From positions 40,285-104,284 of the forward strand of contig JAXISZ010000005.1 in NCBI GenBank assembly GCA_034680345.1: a stretch of 64,000 bases of DNA. Direction: 5' to 3'. Of the stretch, positions 18,543 to 27,306 are shown in pieces (the stretch's first letter is position 1; each line of letters begins with the position of its first letter). The position numbers and the translations under genes were made by a program. The stretch is from SXZD01 sp034680345. Its GTDB lineage: Bacteria; Pseudomonadota; Gammaproteobacteria; Burkholderiales; Burkholderiaceae_B. The notes beneath the pieces are model-generated. The model searched no databases. It was not told the origin of the DNA and worked only from the letters and a program-made list of their open reading frames with translations.

Positions 18543-19271
18543 ATGCAGCAAAACGTTGAACCCCAAACTATCAATTTGAACTATAAAAATGCGCTGACCA
18601 CAATTGGTCAACGCATCGAAGCAGCCTGCCTAACATATCAACGGCGTATTAACGAAATTCAATTAATTGCGGTCAGTAAAACATTTCCGGCACAGGCGGT
18701 CGTTGATATGATCGCACTTGGCGTACACAATTTCGGAGAAAATTACGTTCAAGAAGGCGTAGATAAAATCAAACACCTAAAAAGCTTGGGAATTACGGGG
18801 TTGCAATGGCATTTTATTGGCCCATTACAAAGCAACAAAAGCCGCTTAGTTGCTGAACATTTTGACTGGGTTCACACCGTAGACCGCGACAAAATTGCAC
18901 AACGCCTAGCCGCTCAGCGCCCAAATAGTCGTCCACTTTTAAATGTATGCCTACAGATTAAACTCAGTAGAGAAGACAGCAAAAGTGGCGCTGCCATAGA
19001 AAATGCCAGCGCTTTAGCGGCTTACGTAAACACACTACCCAATTTAAAATTACGCGGCTTAATGACCTTACCAGAACCGGGGCAAGAAGCATCAGCCTTT
19101 ACACAACTAAAAACACTATTTGATCAATTGAAAAAAACTTATTCAACGTTAGACACCCTATCTATGGGCATGTCAACAGATTTAGAAACCGCAATTGCCC
19201 ATGGCAGCACCTGTGTGCGCATTGGCAGTGCTATATTCGGAAAACGAACCATTCAAGCGCAAACACCATGA
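18543..19271 (+). CDS. yggS: YggS/PipY-family pyridoxal-phosphate homeostasis protein
   Basis: A PLP-binding alanine-racemase-fold protein that helps balance vitamin B6 and amino/keto acid pools, with no known catalysis. The PLP lysine lies in QLIAVSKTFPA. Other family motifs are NFGENYVQEG, WHFIGPLQSNKSR, LSMGMSTDLETAIAHGST and VRIGSAIFG. I prefer the ATG at 18543, 2 bp after the preceding stop (242 residues). An in-frame ATG at 18513 would overlap the methyltransferase gene and add ten residues. It overlaps proC by 4 bases; a yggS-proC pair is common. Confidence 0.92.
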   Translation: MQQNVEPQTINLNYKNALTTIGQRIEAACLTYQRRINEIQLIAVSKTFPAQAVVDMIALGVHNFGENYVQEGVDKIKHLKSLGITGLQWHFIGPLQSNKSRLVAEHFDWVHTVDRDKIAQRLAAQRPNSRPLLNVCLQIKLSREDSKSGAAIENASALAAYVNTLPNLKLRGLMTLPEPGQEASAFTQLKTLFDQLKKTYSTLDTLSMGMSTDLETAIAHGSTCVRIGSAIFGKRTIQAQTP

Positions 19272-20077
19272 CACCCAATGTACTATTTCTAGGCGGCGGC
19301 AATATGGCTCAAGCCTTAATTGGCGGGTTGCTAAAACAAGGACACGCCCAAGACCGCATTCAAGTGATTGAAATTCAGCCCCTGTTGTGCGAACAATTCA
19401 CCAAGCAGGGTATTTATGCAGACAAAACTCTATCAAAACCATTTGCAGCAGATATTACCGTTTTGGCAGTTAAACCCCAGCAAATGCAAGAGGCCTTAGA
19501 AAATATCGGTCAAAACTTAAAAGCAAGCTTAATCATCAGCATAGCTGCAGGGCTCACTATACAAACGCTGTCGCAGTGGCTTGGTGGGCATCAGCGGATT
19601 GTACGCTGCATGCCTAACACTCCAGCACTGGTCAATACAGGGATGACGGGAATTTATGCAAGCGCTGCATGCAATGTGAACGATAAAAAAACTGCTCAAT
19701 ATATTTTAAGTGGTAGTGGCAAAGTGCTTTGGTGCCAGTCTGAAGCCATGCTCAACCCCATTACGGCCATCAGTGGCAGCGGCCCAGGTTACGTTTTTCT
19801 ATTCATGCAAGCACTTGAAAAGGCTGCTATTTCAATGGGATTTGAAGCTGTGGATGCTAGAGAACTGGTCAACCAAACATTTTTAGGTGCGGCTACATTA
19901 GCTCAACAAAGCCCTGAAACTTTAAGCACACTGCGACAACAAGTTACATCTAAGGGAGGAACCACTGCCGCTGGGCTGAGTATTATGCAAGATCATGGCA
20001 TTGAACAAGCTATTATTGCTGGTGCTGAGGCAGCACTGGCTAGAGCCATTGAACTGGGGAGAGTGGATATCGCGTAG
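19268..20077 (+). CDS. proC: Pyrroline-5-carboxylate reductase
   Basis: A 269-residue NAD(P)H-dependent enzyme for the last step of proline synthesis. It has the Rossmann motif FLGGGNMAQALIGGLL at the N-terminus, the VLAVKPQQM turn, RCMPNTPALV, the dimer/substrate-site SGSGPGYVFLFMQAL and the C-terminal TSKGGTTAAGL. The start lies in an ATGA overlap with yggS. It ends the plus-strand run begun by leuS and converges on ubiA, with only 31 bp between and no obvious terminator hairpin. Confidence 0.96.
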   Translation: MTPNVLFLGGGNMAQALIGGLLKQGHAQDRIQVIEIQPLLCEQFTKQGIYADKTLSKPFAADITVLAVKPQQMQEALENIGQNLKASLIISIAAGLTIQTLSQWLGGHQRIVRCMPNTPALVNTGMTGIYASAACNVNDKKTAQYILSGSGKVLWCQSEAMLNPITAISGSGPGYVFLFMQALEKAAISMGFEAVDARELVNQTFLGAATLAQQSPETLSTLRQQVTSKGGTTAAGLSIMQDHGIEQAIIAGAEAALARAIELGRVDIA

Positions 20078-20108
20078 TAATACGACCAAATCATTCCAAC
20101 TCAAATTT

Positions 20109-20957
20109 TCACCCTAGAACCACCGCCAAAAAAACCGCCGCCCCCCACCAATTGTTATGCAAAAAAGCCTTAAAACATTGCTCAGAGTCGCGCTTTTTAA
20201 TCAACTGAAGATAGTAAACGCTCATTGCTGCAGCCAGACCCCAACCCAACCAAAACCGCCACTTCAACTGGCAAACAATCGCCAATGTAGCTAAAAGAAA
20301 CAAAGCCCCTGCGTAACACAACATAATTGCCAAAACATCGTAACTGCCAAATGTAATGGCTGATGTGCGAATACCTATTTTAAGATCGTCTTCTTTGTCT
20401 ACCATGGCATATTGCGTATCGTAAGCCACAGTCCACAACACATTGACGACCATCAAAACCCATGCCAAAAATGGTACGCTCTGAGTAATAGCAGCATAAG
20501 CCATAGGAATACCAAAACCAAAGCATAAACCTAAGTAGGCTTGTGGCAAAGCAAAAAACCGTTTAAAAAAAGGATACGACGCTGCCAATATGAGCGCTGG
20601 AAAAGACAAATAAAATACCAAAAGTGGTAAATAAAACCATACCAACCCCGCTGCCAACAAAGCCAAACTTGCAGCCACAAACAAAGCCTCTCGCCCAGAA
20701 ATACGACACGAAGTAACCGGACGCTGCGCGGTTCTACGCACATAACGGTCAAAGTCACGGTCAGCGTAGTCATTGACAGCACAACCGGCCGAGCGCATTA
20801 AAACCGTACCCAACACAAAAACAACTAAAATATCTAGGGGTGGCATACCACCAGCCGCCCACCACAGTCCCCACAAAGTAGGCCAAAGTAACAAAAAAAT
20901 TCCTATGGGCTTATGCAATCGCATCAACTCGCCATACAATTTAAGACGCTGCAACAT
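20109..20957 (-). CDS. ubiA: 4-hydroxybenzoate octaprenyltransferase
   Basis: A 282-residue integral membrane prenyltransferase of ubiquinone synthesis. Both Asp-rich motifs that bind Mg-prenyl diphosphate are present: NDYADRDFD (about residues 62-70, after RSAGCAV) and YDTQYAMVDKEDD (about 185-197). There are eight or nine hydrophobic segments. The N-terminus YGELMRLHKPIGIFLLLWPTLWGLW is typical of UbiA. It starts one base after the oxyR stop, so it is probably transcribed with oxyR. A second ubiquinone gene, ubiG, is 24 kb away. Confidence 0.95.
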   Translation of the reverse strand: MLQRLKLYGELMRLHKPIGIFLLLWPTLWGLWWAAGGMPPLDILVVFVLGTVLMRSAGCAVNDYADRDFDRYVRRTAQRPVTSCRISGREALFVAASLALLAAGLVWFYLPLLVFYLSFPALILAASYPFFKRFFALPQAYLGLCFGFGIPMAYAAITQSVPFLAWVLMVVNVLWTVAYDTQYAMVDKEDDLKIGIRTSAITFGSYDVLAIMLCYAGALFLLATLAIVCQLKWRFWLGWGLAAAMSVYYLQLIKKRDSEQCFKAFLHNNWWGAAVFLAVVLG

Positions 20958-20958
20958 C

Positions 20959-21900
20959 CTATTGCACCTTTATATCATTGAGCATGACACAACCATACAA
21001 ACGGCAAGCTAATATCGCATTACGTAAAGCGTCAATCGCTGGTAATCGAGAAAAACTTTTTCTCCAAACCAAAGCCACTTGACGACGATCGGCTGGCTCC
21101 TCCAAGGCAATGTAACGCAATAAACTGTCTTTTGAAACCACACTTGGCACAGAACTAGATGGCAATAGGGTAATACCAACACCAGAGGCCACCATATGAC
21201 GAATGGTTTCAAGAGAACTGCCTTCAAATGTACGTTGTATACCCTCTGAGGCTTGAGAAAAACGGGCCAACTCGGGGCAGACATCTAATACCTGATCACG
21301 AAAACAATGACCTACCCCTAAAAGTAACATTGTTTGTGATTTTAATTCTGAAGCAGCAATCGACTTTCGTTTAGCCCAAGGGTGCTTAGCCGGTATAGCC
21401 ACATAAAAAGGCTCCTCATAAATGGGCCAAATTGATATTGCAGACTCCGAAACAGGCAAAGCCAAAATAGCCACATCAAGCTCACCTTGCTTTAACAACT
21501 CCAATAATTTCACCGTAAAATTTTCTTGGATTATCAGTGGCATACCTTCATAACGGCTGATCATTTTTTGCACCAGAGAAGGCAATAAATACGGCCCAAT
21601 GGTGTAAATCACCCCCACCCGCAAAGGCCCCAACAGGGGATTAGACCCTTGCCGCGCAATTTCTTTTACTAAACAAGCCTGCTCCAAAACCCGCTGCGCT
21701 TGCTCAACAATACGTTCCCCGATTGCAGTAAGCCCAACCTCAGCTAATCCGCGTTCAAACAGCATCACATCAAGCTCATCCTCAAACTTCTTAATAGCCA
21801 CCGATAAAGTGGGTTGACTGACAAAGCACGCTTCAGCTGCTCTACCAAAATGGCGTTCACGGGCCAAAGCAACAATGTATTTTAATTCAGTTAAAGTCAT
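20959..21900 (-). CDS. oxyR: Hydrogen-peroxide-sensing LysR regulator OxyR
   Basis: A 313-residue LysR-type activator. The N-terminal helix-turn-helix is ELKYIVALARERHFGRAAEA..VSQPTLSVAIKKFEDEL. In the sensor domain, GHCFRDQVLDVC places cysteines at residues 199 and 208, the same numbers and spacing as the redox pair of E. coli OxyR. That makes peroxide sensing very likely, not just LysR membership. The next gene, ubiA, is 1 bp downstream. The 185-bp gap to ridA on the other side holds an ACGCA-N8-TGCGT dyad at 21923-21940. Confidence 0.92.
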   Translation of the reverse strand: MTLTELKYIVALARERHFGRAAEACFVSQPTLSVAIKKFEDELDVMLFERGLAEVGLTAIGERIVEQAQRVLEQACLVKEIARQGSNPLLGPLRVGVIYTIGPYLLPSLVQKMISRYEGMPLIIQENFTVKLLELLKQGELDVAILALPVSESAISIWPIYEEPFYVAIPAKHPWAKRKSIAASELKSQTMLLLGVGHCFRDQVLDVCPELARFSQASEGIQRTFEGSSLETIRHMVASGVGITLLPSSSVPSVVSKDSLLRYIALEEPADRRQVALVWRKSFSRLPAIDALRNAILACRLYGCVMLNDIKVQ

Positions 21901-21922
21901 GGCAATTGAAACATTAAAAACA

Positions 21923-21940
21923 ACGCATTAAAAATTGCGT
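21923..21940. promoter_or_regulatory. Small dyad upstream of oxyR, possible operator
   Basis: A perfect 5-bp inverted repeat ACGCA/TGCGT separated by 8 AT-rich bases lies 23 bp before the oxyR start in the oxyR/ridA divergent gap. LysR-type genes are often autoregulated through dyads here, but this one does not match the ATAG/CTAT OxyR consensus. It may be chance. Confidence 0.2.
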
Positions 21941-22032
21941 CAACAGTTTTAATTGTATACGCGCAAACACATTAAGCTGGTTTTTTTAATTCATTTAAAG
22001 GCAATCTTACCCGGAAACAAACTATTACAAAT

Positions 22033-22070
22033 AAACCACCACAAACGGGTAAAATAGTGGTTTTCTTATT
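22033..22070 (+). promoter_or_regulatory. Hairpin immediately upstream of ridA, possible attenuator
   Basis: AAACCAC (22033-22039) pairs with GTGGTTT (22057-22063) over a 17-nt loop and is followed by a T-rich stretch (TTCTTATTT). It ends about 15 bp before the ridA ATG. Its arms closely resemble those of the terminator after ridA at 22481-22515, so the gene is bracketed by two similar hairpins. Whether it terminates, attenuates or is incidental is not decidable from sequence. Confidence 0.35.
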
Positions 22071-22085
22071 TAAAAACAAATAGCC

Positions 22086-22463
22086 ATGAGTAAACAAATT
22101 ATTTTAACATCAGCGGCTCCAGCAGCCATCGGCCCGTACAATCAAGCTATCAAAATCAACAACATGGTATTTGTATCTGGCCAAATTGGCCTAGATCCAA
22201 ACACAGGTGAATTGATTGAAGGCTTTGAGCAACAAGTTCGACGTGCATTTAGCAATTTGAGCGCTGTGCTTGAAGAATCAGGCGCTAATTTTGCGCACGT
22301 TGTTAAATTGACCTTGTTTGTCACCGACCTTTCAAAATTTGCAATCGTCAACACCATCATGAAAGAATTTGTGCCAGAACCCTACCCTGCACGCTCTACC
22401 ATTGGCGTAGCCAGTTTACCCAAAGGTGGAGAATTTGAAGTAGAAGCCATTGCAGTTATCTAA
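22086..22463 (+). CDS. ridA: RidA-family enamine/imine deaminase
   Basis: A 125-residue YjgF/RidA protein that hydrolyses reactive 2-aminoacrylate-type enamines released by PLP enzymes. Family features are the N-terminal AAPAAIGPYNQAI, FVSGQIGLDPNTGEL, the substrate-site Arg in PARSTIGVASLPKG, and the final VEAIAVI. Length is standard. It is followed by a clear terminator at 22481-22515, so it is probably monocistronic, and by recG 67 bp downstream. Confidence 0.95.
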   Translation: MSKQIILTSAAPAAIGPYNQAIKINNMVFVSGQIGLDPNTGELIEGFEQQVRRAFSNLSAVLEESGANFAHVVKLTLFVTDLSKFAIVNTIMKEFVPEPYPARSTIGVASLPKGGEFEVEAIAVI

Positions 22464-22480
22464 ACCCTATTTTTACGGCA

Positions 22481-22515
22481 AATAAAACCACTGCAATACA
22501 GGTGGTTTTATTTTT
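22481..22515 (+). terminator. Rho-independent terminator after ridA
   Basis: An 11-bp perfect stem, AATAAAACCAC (22481-22491) with GTGGTTTTATT (22502-22512), has a 10-nt loop and ends in a T-run through 22515. It lies 18 bp after the ridA stop and 15 bp before the recG start. The stem is AT-heavy, so termination may be partial. Confidence 0.65.
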
Positions 22516-22530
22516 AAAAACACAAACACC

Positions 22531-24714
22531 ATGGCTGTAAACAGTACCGAGATCAGCGCAGAACTTAACAAGCTACCGCAACGCATAGCAGAAAAAGTAC
22601 AAGCAGGGTTAAAGCTCGCGCGCTGGATTGATCTGGTATTACACTTACCCATGCGCTACCAAGACGAAGCCACCCTTAGCACCTTTGAAAATCTTGTAGA
22701 CAAAGCAAACGCTAGCTTAATAGGCACCGTTGTAGACAGCGAAATTATTGAACGACCACGCCGCCAATTGGTTGCCAAACTGGCCGTTGATGGGGGCGAA
22801 ATTCAACTGCGTTGGTTGCATTTTTATCCTAACCAACAATCTAAACTTTCACAAGGCAGCACAATTAAAGTAACGGGCATCATTCGCAAAAATCGCTGGG
22901 GTTGGGAAATAATACACCCAAAAATTATTTTTAACCCAAAAGCGGAAGAATGGACCCAAACACACTCTAAAACGCAAAAACAGAGTCAAGAAAAAAGTCA
23001 GGAACAAGCTCAGAAACAAACTGACACGACCAAGGCAGCAACAGCCGCAGACTCAGCGCGTTTAACGCCTGTCTACCCCAGCGCTGCTGGTATTGGCCAA
23101 ACCGATTTTACCCGTTGGCTTAAACAAGCCCCAGAAGCTGCATTTGAAGAATTACTACCTAGCCAATGGCTCAATGCCCTGAAACTACCCAACTGGTGCA
23201 ACGCCTTACAAACCTTACACGGCCAAGCAAGTCCAAACACTGAAGCTGCGTTAAATAATCGCAGCCATCCGGCTTGGCAGCGCATCAAATTTGAAGAATT
23301 GCTAGCACAACAATTAGCCCTCAAACAAGCTCGCCAACATAAAAAAACCACCACCGCACCAGTTTTTGGAGCACAGCCCAACCCCATTTTACTAGCGGCC
23401 CAATCGAAATTACCTTTTTCCTTAACACAAGCGCAAAGTAGAGTGCTCAACGAAATATTACAAGATTTAGCGCTACCACACCCCATGCAAAGATTGCTAC
23501 AAGGCGATGTTGGTAGTGGCAAAACCGCTGTTGCAGCCTTGGCTTGCGCTCAAGCAATTGGTGCAGATTATCAAACAGCACTGATGGCACCCACGGAGAT
23601 ACTGGCCGAACAACATTTTAAAAAACTACACCCACTTTACAAATCGCTGGGCTTAAACTGCGAATTATTAACAGGGTCAACTGGCAAAAAAGAAAAGCGC
23701 AGAATTGAAGCGGCTTGCCGACAAGGAGGGGTACATATTGTGATTGGGACGCACGCACTCATTGAATCCCCCGTACAATTTGCCAAACTGGGTTTGGTCA
23801 TCATCGATGAACAACACCGCTTTGGTGTACAACAACGCCTGGCTTTACTCAAACAAGACAAACTCAGCACAGCAGACCATCAAAATTCAGCACTGATGCC
23901 ACACCAATTGATGATGTCTGCCACACCGATACCCAGAACCTTGTCGCAAACATACCTTTCAGACCTGGACGTATCTAATTTAGATGAAAAACCCCCAGGT
24001 CGCCAACCAATTATCACCAAGTTGGTATCGCAAAAACGCCGAGAAGACCTATACCGCAGATTACAAATTGAGTTAACAAGCGGCAAACAGGCTTACTGGG
24101 TTTGCCCCTTGATAGAAGAAAGCGAAACTCTGCAACTACAAGCGGCTGAACAAACGTATGCTGAGATTCAAAATGCTTTACCCCAAGCAAATATTCGATT
24201 GCTGCATGGCCGTATGAACAGTACCGAAAAAACGGACATCATGGCACAATTTCAAAATCAAACCATACAATTGCTGGTGAGTACCACTGTTATTGAAGTT
24301 GGAGTTGACGTACCAAACGCCAGTTTAATGGTAATCGAACATGCGGAGCGCTTTGGATTAGCACAATTGCACCAATTGCGTGGCCGCGTTGGACGAGGAA
24401 AAACAGCATCCGTCTGTGTTTTGCTGTTTGGCGAACCTTTATCATGGACAAGCAAACAACGATTAAAAGCCATGAAGGACAGCAATGACGGTTTCTACCT
24501 CGCTGAAAAAGATTTACAAATTCGCGGCCCAGGTGAGCTTTTGGGAAAGCGCCAATCAGGATTACCAATGCTCAAATACGCAGACCCTCTAGAGGACAAA
24601 GAATGGGTCAAGCTCAGCCGAAAGTACGCAAACCTTATTCAATTTGAAGAGCATCGCTGGGCACAACGGCTAATTGAGCGCTGGTTTGTACAAACCGATT
24701 GGTGGTTAAGTTAA
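22531..24714 (+). CDS. recG: ATP-dependent DNA helicase RecG
   Basis: A 727-residue branched-DNA helicase acting on stalled forks and Holliday junctions. The N-terminal wedge/OB region (about 1-135) includes LPMRYQDEATL. Helicase motifs are Walker A LLQGDVGSGKTAVAAL (about 325-340), Ia MAPTEILAEQH, DEQH (about 430), MSATPIPRTL, TTVIEVGVDVPNA and LRGRVGRGK. Residues about 141-177 form a Gln/Lys-rich low-complexity insert between the wedge and helicase domains, absent as far as I recall from standard RecG. The stop codon overlaps the convergent rplS stop. Confidence 0.96.
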   Translation: MAVNSTEISAELNKLPQRIAEKVQAGLKLARWIDLVLHLPMRYQDEATLSTFENLVDKANASLIGTVVDSEIIERPRRQLVAKLAVDGGEIQLRWLHFYPNQQSKLSQGSTIKVTGIIRKNRWGWEIIHPKIIFNPKAEEWTQTHSKTQKQSQEKSQEQAQKQTDTTKAATAADSARLTPVYPSAAGIGQTDFTRWLKQAPEAAFEELLPSQWLNALKLPNWCNALQTLHGQASPNTEAALNNRSHPAWQRIKFEELLAQQLALKQARQHKKTTTAPVFGAQPNPILLAAQSKLPFSLTQAQSRVLNEILQDLALPHPMQRLLQGDVGSGKTAVAALACAQAIGADYQTALMAPTEILAEQHFKKLHPLYKSLGLNCELLTGSTGKKEKRRIEAACRQGGVHIVIGTHALIESPVQFAKLGLVIIDEQHRFGVQQRLALLKQDKLSTADHQNSALMPHQLMMSATPIPRTLSQTYLSDLDVSNLDEKPPGRQPIITKLVSQKRREDLYRRLQIELTSGKQAYWVCPLIEESETLQLQAAEQTYAEIQNALPQANIRLLHGRMNSTEKTDIMAQFQNQTIQLLVSTTVIEVGVDVPNASLMVIEHAERFGLAQLHQLRGRVGRGKTASVCVLLFGEPLSWTSKQRLKAMKDSNDGFYLAEKDLQIRGPGELLGKRQSGLPMLKYADPLEDKEWVKLSRKYANLIQFEEHRWAQRLIERWFVQTDWWLS

Positions 24715-25082
24715 GCTTTAGCTACACGACCTGGCAATTTTTCTTTAATGCGTGCGGACTTACCGGAACGTTCGCGCAGGTAATAAAGTTTAGCGCGGCG
24801 TACATCACCACGACGTTTAACCTCAATAGAAGCAATTAAAGGAGAATACGTTTGAAAAGTTCTTTCAACACCTTCACCAGATGAAATTTTACGAACAATA
24901 AAAGATGAATTTAAACCACGATTACGTTTTGCAATCACCACACCTTCATAAGCCTGTACCCGTTTGCGGTTACCCTCAACCACGTTAACATTAACGATAA
25001 CGGTATCACCAGGGGCAAACTCTGGAATATTACGATTTAAACGGGCAATCTCTTCTTGCTCAAGAATCTTGATAAGATCCAT
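24711..25082 (-). CDS. rplS: 50S ribosomal protein L19
   Basis: 123 residues, at the 30S-50S interface. It starts MDLIKILEQEEIARLNRNIPEFAPGDTV and has the typical RKRVQAYEGVVIAKRNRGLNSSFIVRK and RRAKLYYLRERSGKSARIKEKL. GGAG stands 8 nt before the ATG. It is last in the rpsP-rimM-trmD-rplS operon, but here it is separated from trmD by 192 bp that may hold a separate promoter. Its stop codon overlaps the recG stop on the other strand. Confidence 0.97.
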   Translation of the reverse strand: MDLIKILEQEEIARLNRNIPEFAPGDTVIVNVNVVEGNRKRVQAYEGVVIAKRNRGLNSSFIVRKISSGEGVERTFQTYSPLIASIEVKRRGDVRRAKLYYLRERSGKSARIKEKLPGRVAKA

Positions 25083-25274
25083 TTTTCTGACTCCATGATC
25101 ATCATACTGACGCAGTTCTAGAACTCAATAAAAACCAAAAACCACAAGTTCACTTAAAAATAACTCAGTAGAGGATGAATAATTAACAAACAACAATTGA
25201 TAAAAAAATAATTCCGAATCAACTTAAAAAACCACACCCAATAAAGATGCAATGCCCAACAATTTATACAGAAA

Positions 25275-25967
25275 TTATTTAAGTAAATCCGGCCGAATTT
25301 GACGGGTTATTTCAATACTCTGACTTTTTCGCCAATCCGATATTTTGCCATGATTTCCCGATAAAAGCACTTCGGGCACAGCTTGACCCTGAAAAATTTC
25401 AGGCCGAGTGTAATGTGGGCAATCTAAAAAACCCTCCTCAAAAGAGTCTTGCACCGCAGATAAAGCATCATTTAACACCCCAGGCAACAAACGCACCCAA
25501 GCATCTAAAAAGATCATATTTGGCAATTCGCCGCCAGAAACAATAAAATCGCCTATACAATAAGCAAAATCAACATATGTATCAATGAAGCGCTGATCCA
25601 CCCCCTCATATCGACCACAAAGTAAAATGGCCCCAGTCTCCTGCGCCACCCATTGACGAACATCGGCCTGCTTTAATAAAGGGCCATGGGGAGTTAAAAA
25701 AATCACTGGCCGCACAGGCTCACTCTGATGATGCGTAGCGCGAATGGCACGCAAGCAATTGGCCAGAGGTTGCGCCATCATTACCATGCCCGGACCACCG
25801 CCATAAGGACGATCGTCTACCGCTTTATGGATATCTTGGGCAAATTCTCTGGGATTCCAACAGCGCAAACTGGCCTTGCCATTTTTAAAAGCTCGCCCCA
25901 CCACACCATATTCCGTTAAAGCGGCAAACATGGCTGGGAACAAAGTAATCACATCAAAATGTGGCAT
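25275..25967 (-). CDS. trmD: tRNA (guanine-N1)-methyltransferase
   Basis: A SPOUT-fold enzyme making m1G37 next to the anticodon. I place the start at the ATG at 25967 (MPHFDVITLFPAMFAAL, 230 residues), because TrmD proteins begin with this strand. The upstream 34 codons in frame are hydrophobic and unlike the family. Motifs: GGGPGMVM (around residue 57), the SAM-knot LLCGRYEGVDQRF and IGDFIVSGGELPNM, and the flexible RLLPGVLND linker. The interdomain loop has NMIFLDA where AAMVLID is more usual. Confidence 0.95.
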   Translation of the reverse strand: MPHFDVITLFPAMFAALTEYGVVGRAFKNGKASLRCWNPREFAQDIHKAVDDRPYGGGPGMVMMAQPLANCLRAIRATHHQSEPVRPVIFLTPHGPLLKQADVRQWVAQETGAILLCGRYEGVDQRFIDTYVDFAYCIGDFIVSGGELPNMIFLDAWVRLLPGVLNDALSAVQDSFEEGFLDCPHYTRPEIFQGQAVPEVLLSGNHGKISDWRKSQSIEITRQIRPDLLK

Positions 25968-26121
25968 AAAAACCAAGGCATGATAAATTGAAGTTAGATT
26001 AACACTGAATATAATGACATCAAATATCTTGGCAATCATAGTAACTGCAATCGCAAGCAACCACAACAACCAAAATTAATTGAAGCAAATTGAGCCAAAT
26101 GAAATTAAACTAACAATTTAA

Positions 26122-26763
26122 TTAACTATAGTCGGCCTGCCAGTCTACTCGCAACAAACCAGAACCCAAATTCACTTCATCAATATAAATGGGCACAAAC
26201 GGAATCAATAAATATTCTATAGACAACTGCGCAGACTGGTCAGATACAAGTGCCGGATCTGGGGTAACAACCACAATAGGATGAGCTCCATGATCTGTCA
26301 TTTCAAGCACTCTACCCAACTGAACACCCTGGCGATTAACCACCATCAAACCTACAAAATCAGTCCAATAGTATTCGCCTTTTTTAAGTGCGGGAAAACA
26401 CGCCCGCGACACCCAAACGCTTGCACCCTTCAAGGACTCGGCATCTGTTCGATCAGAAAAACCCTCTATTTGCGCAACAAAACGGCCTGCATGGCGTTTT
26501 ACTTGCAACGCGGCAATTGGATAAAAAACATTTTGAGCAGAAAAAAGAGGCTGAGCCGTTTTTATTCCAGAGACATACCAAAACTTAACTGATTTTAAAA
26601 CAGTGCCATCTTCACTGTAGGGGAGCAAATTGATCCAACCCTTAACACCGTAAGGTTCTGCAATTCGAGCCAATTCTATAAGGTCGTCGGGCGCGGATAA
26701 ATTATTTGCGCCTGACTGAACTAAACCTGCTGGTAACATCTGCCAAGCAGATTTGCCGTTCAT
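26122..26763 (-). CDS. rimM: Ribosome maturation factor RimM
   Basis: 213 residues. It helps 30S head assembly by binding S19. The N-terminal barrel begins after a 25-residue leader: DLIELARIAEPYGVKGWINLLPYSEDG. The PRC-barrel part contains GEYYWTDFVGLMVVNRQGVQLGRV and ends ..LIPFVPIYIDEVNLGSGLLRVDW. Length is at the upper end because of the N-terminal extension, which is poorly conserved. It lies 29 bp downstream of rpsP and 154 bp upstream of the trmD start. Confidence 0.94.
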   Translation of the reverse strand: MNGKSAWQMLPAGLVQSGANNLSAPDDLIELARIAEPYGVKGWINLLPYSEDGTVLKSVKFWYVSGIKTAQPLFSAQNVFYPIAALQVKRHAGRFVAQIEGFSDRTDAESLKGASVWVSRACFPALKKGEYYWTDFVGLMVVNRQGVQLGRVLEMTDHGAHPIVVVTPDPALVSDQSAQLSIEYLLIPFVPIYIDEVNLGSGLLRVDWQADYS

Positions 26764-26792
26764 AACACTTAAAAGCCTTTTAAAGCAAATTT

Positions 26793-27047
26793 TTAAGCAG
26801 CTTGCTTTTTGGATTGTACTTTAACCAAACGCGCCACAGTTGGAGAAAGCTGGGCGCCAACACTTTTCCAGTAGGTTAAACGATCTGCAGCAATACGCAA
26901 ACCTTCTTCTGACCCAGAAGCCACTGGATTATAAAAACCGACACGCTCAATAAAACGACCGTCGCGACGGTTACGAGAATCAGTAGCCACAATATTGTAA
27001 AAGGGGCGTTTTTTTGAGCCACCGCGGGCAAGCCGAATAACGACCAT
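26793..27047 (-). CDS. rpsP: 30S ribosomal protein S16
   Basis: 84 residues: MVVIRLARGGSKKRPFYNIV, then RRDGRFIERVGFYNP and the C-terminal RLTYWKSVGAQLSPTVARLVK, all standard for S16. AAGGA is 8 nt before the ATG. It is first in the operon, and a TATAAT box at 27083-27088 fits as its promoter -10. Confidence 0.97.
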   Translation of the reverse strand: MVVIRLARGGSKKRPFYNIVATDSRNRRDGRFIERVGFYNPVASGSEEGLRIAADRLTYWKSVGAQLSPTVARLVKVQSKKQAA

Positions 27048-27082
27048 TTGGTATCCTTCAATATATCTGATGCAGAAAGCCC

Positions 27083-27088
27083 ATTATA
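27083..27088 (-). promoter_or_regulatory. Candidate -10 box of the rpsP operon
   Basis: TATAAT on the minus strand lies 36 bp before the rpsP ATG. No convincing -35 at 16-18 bp spacing was found (nearest is TTGAGA at 20 bp spacing), so only the -10 is called. Confidence 0.45.
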
Positions 27089-27306
27089 GTACATCACTTC
27101 TAGTATTTTCTCAAACATCACCTCACTAAACAAACAAAAAATACAGTGAACTAGGATCTGTAATTGCTTAAAGCTATAAAATTAACACTAAAATATTTTT
27201 AGATTTAAATAGCGTGGGTTCAAGTAATTTATAACATAAACAAAGCAATAATTTGAGATATAACGACAGCGCAAACTCAAAAAAATAGGATTTCTGAAAA
27301 CACATC

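Noticed and set aside
25968..26069. Hydrophobic 34-residue N-terminal extension of TrmD
   Set aside because: TrmD begins at the FDVITLFP strand. The extension is not family-like and is better read as untranslated sequence between rimM and trmD.
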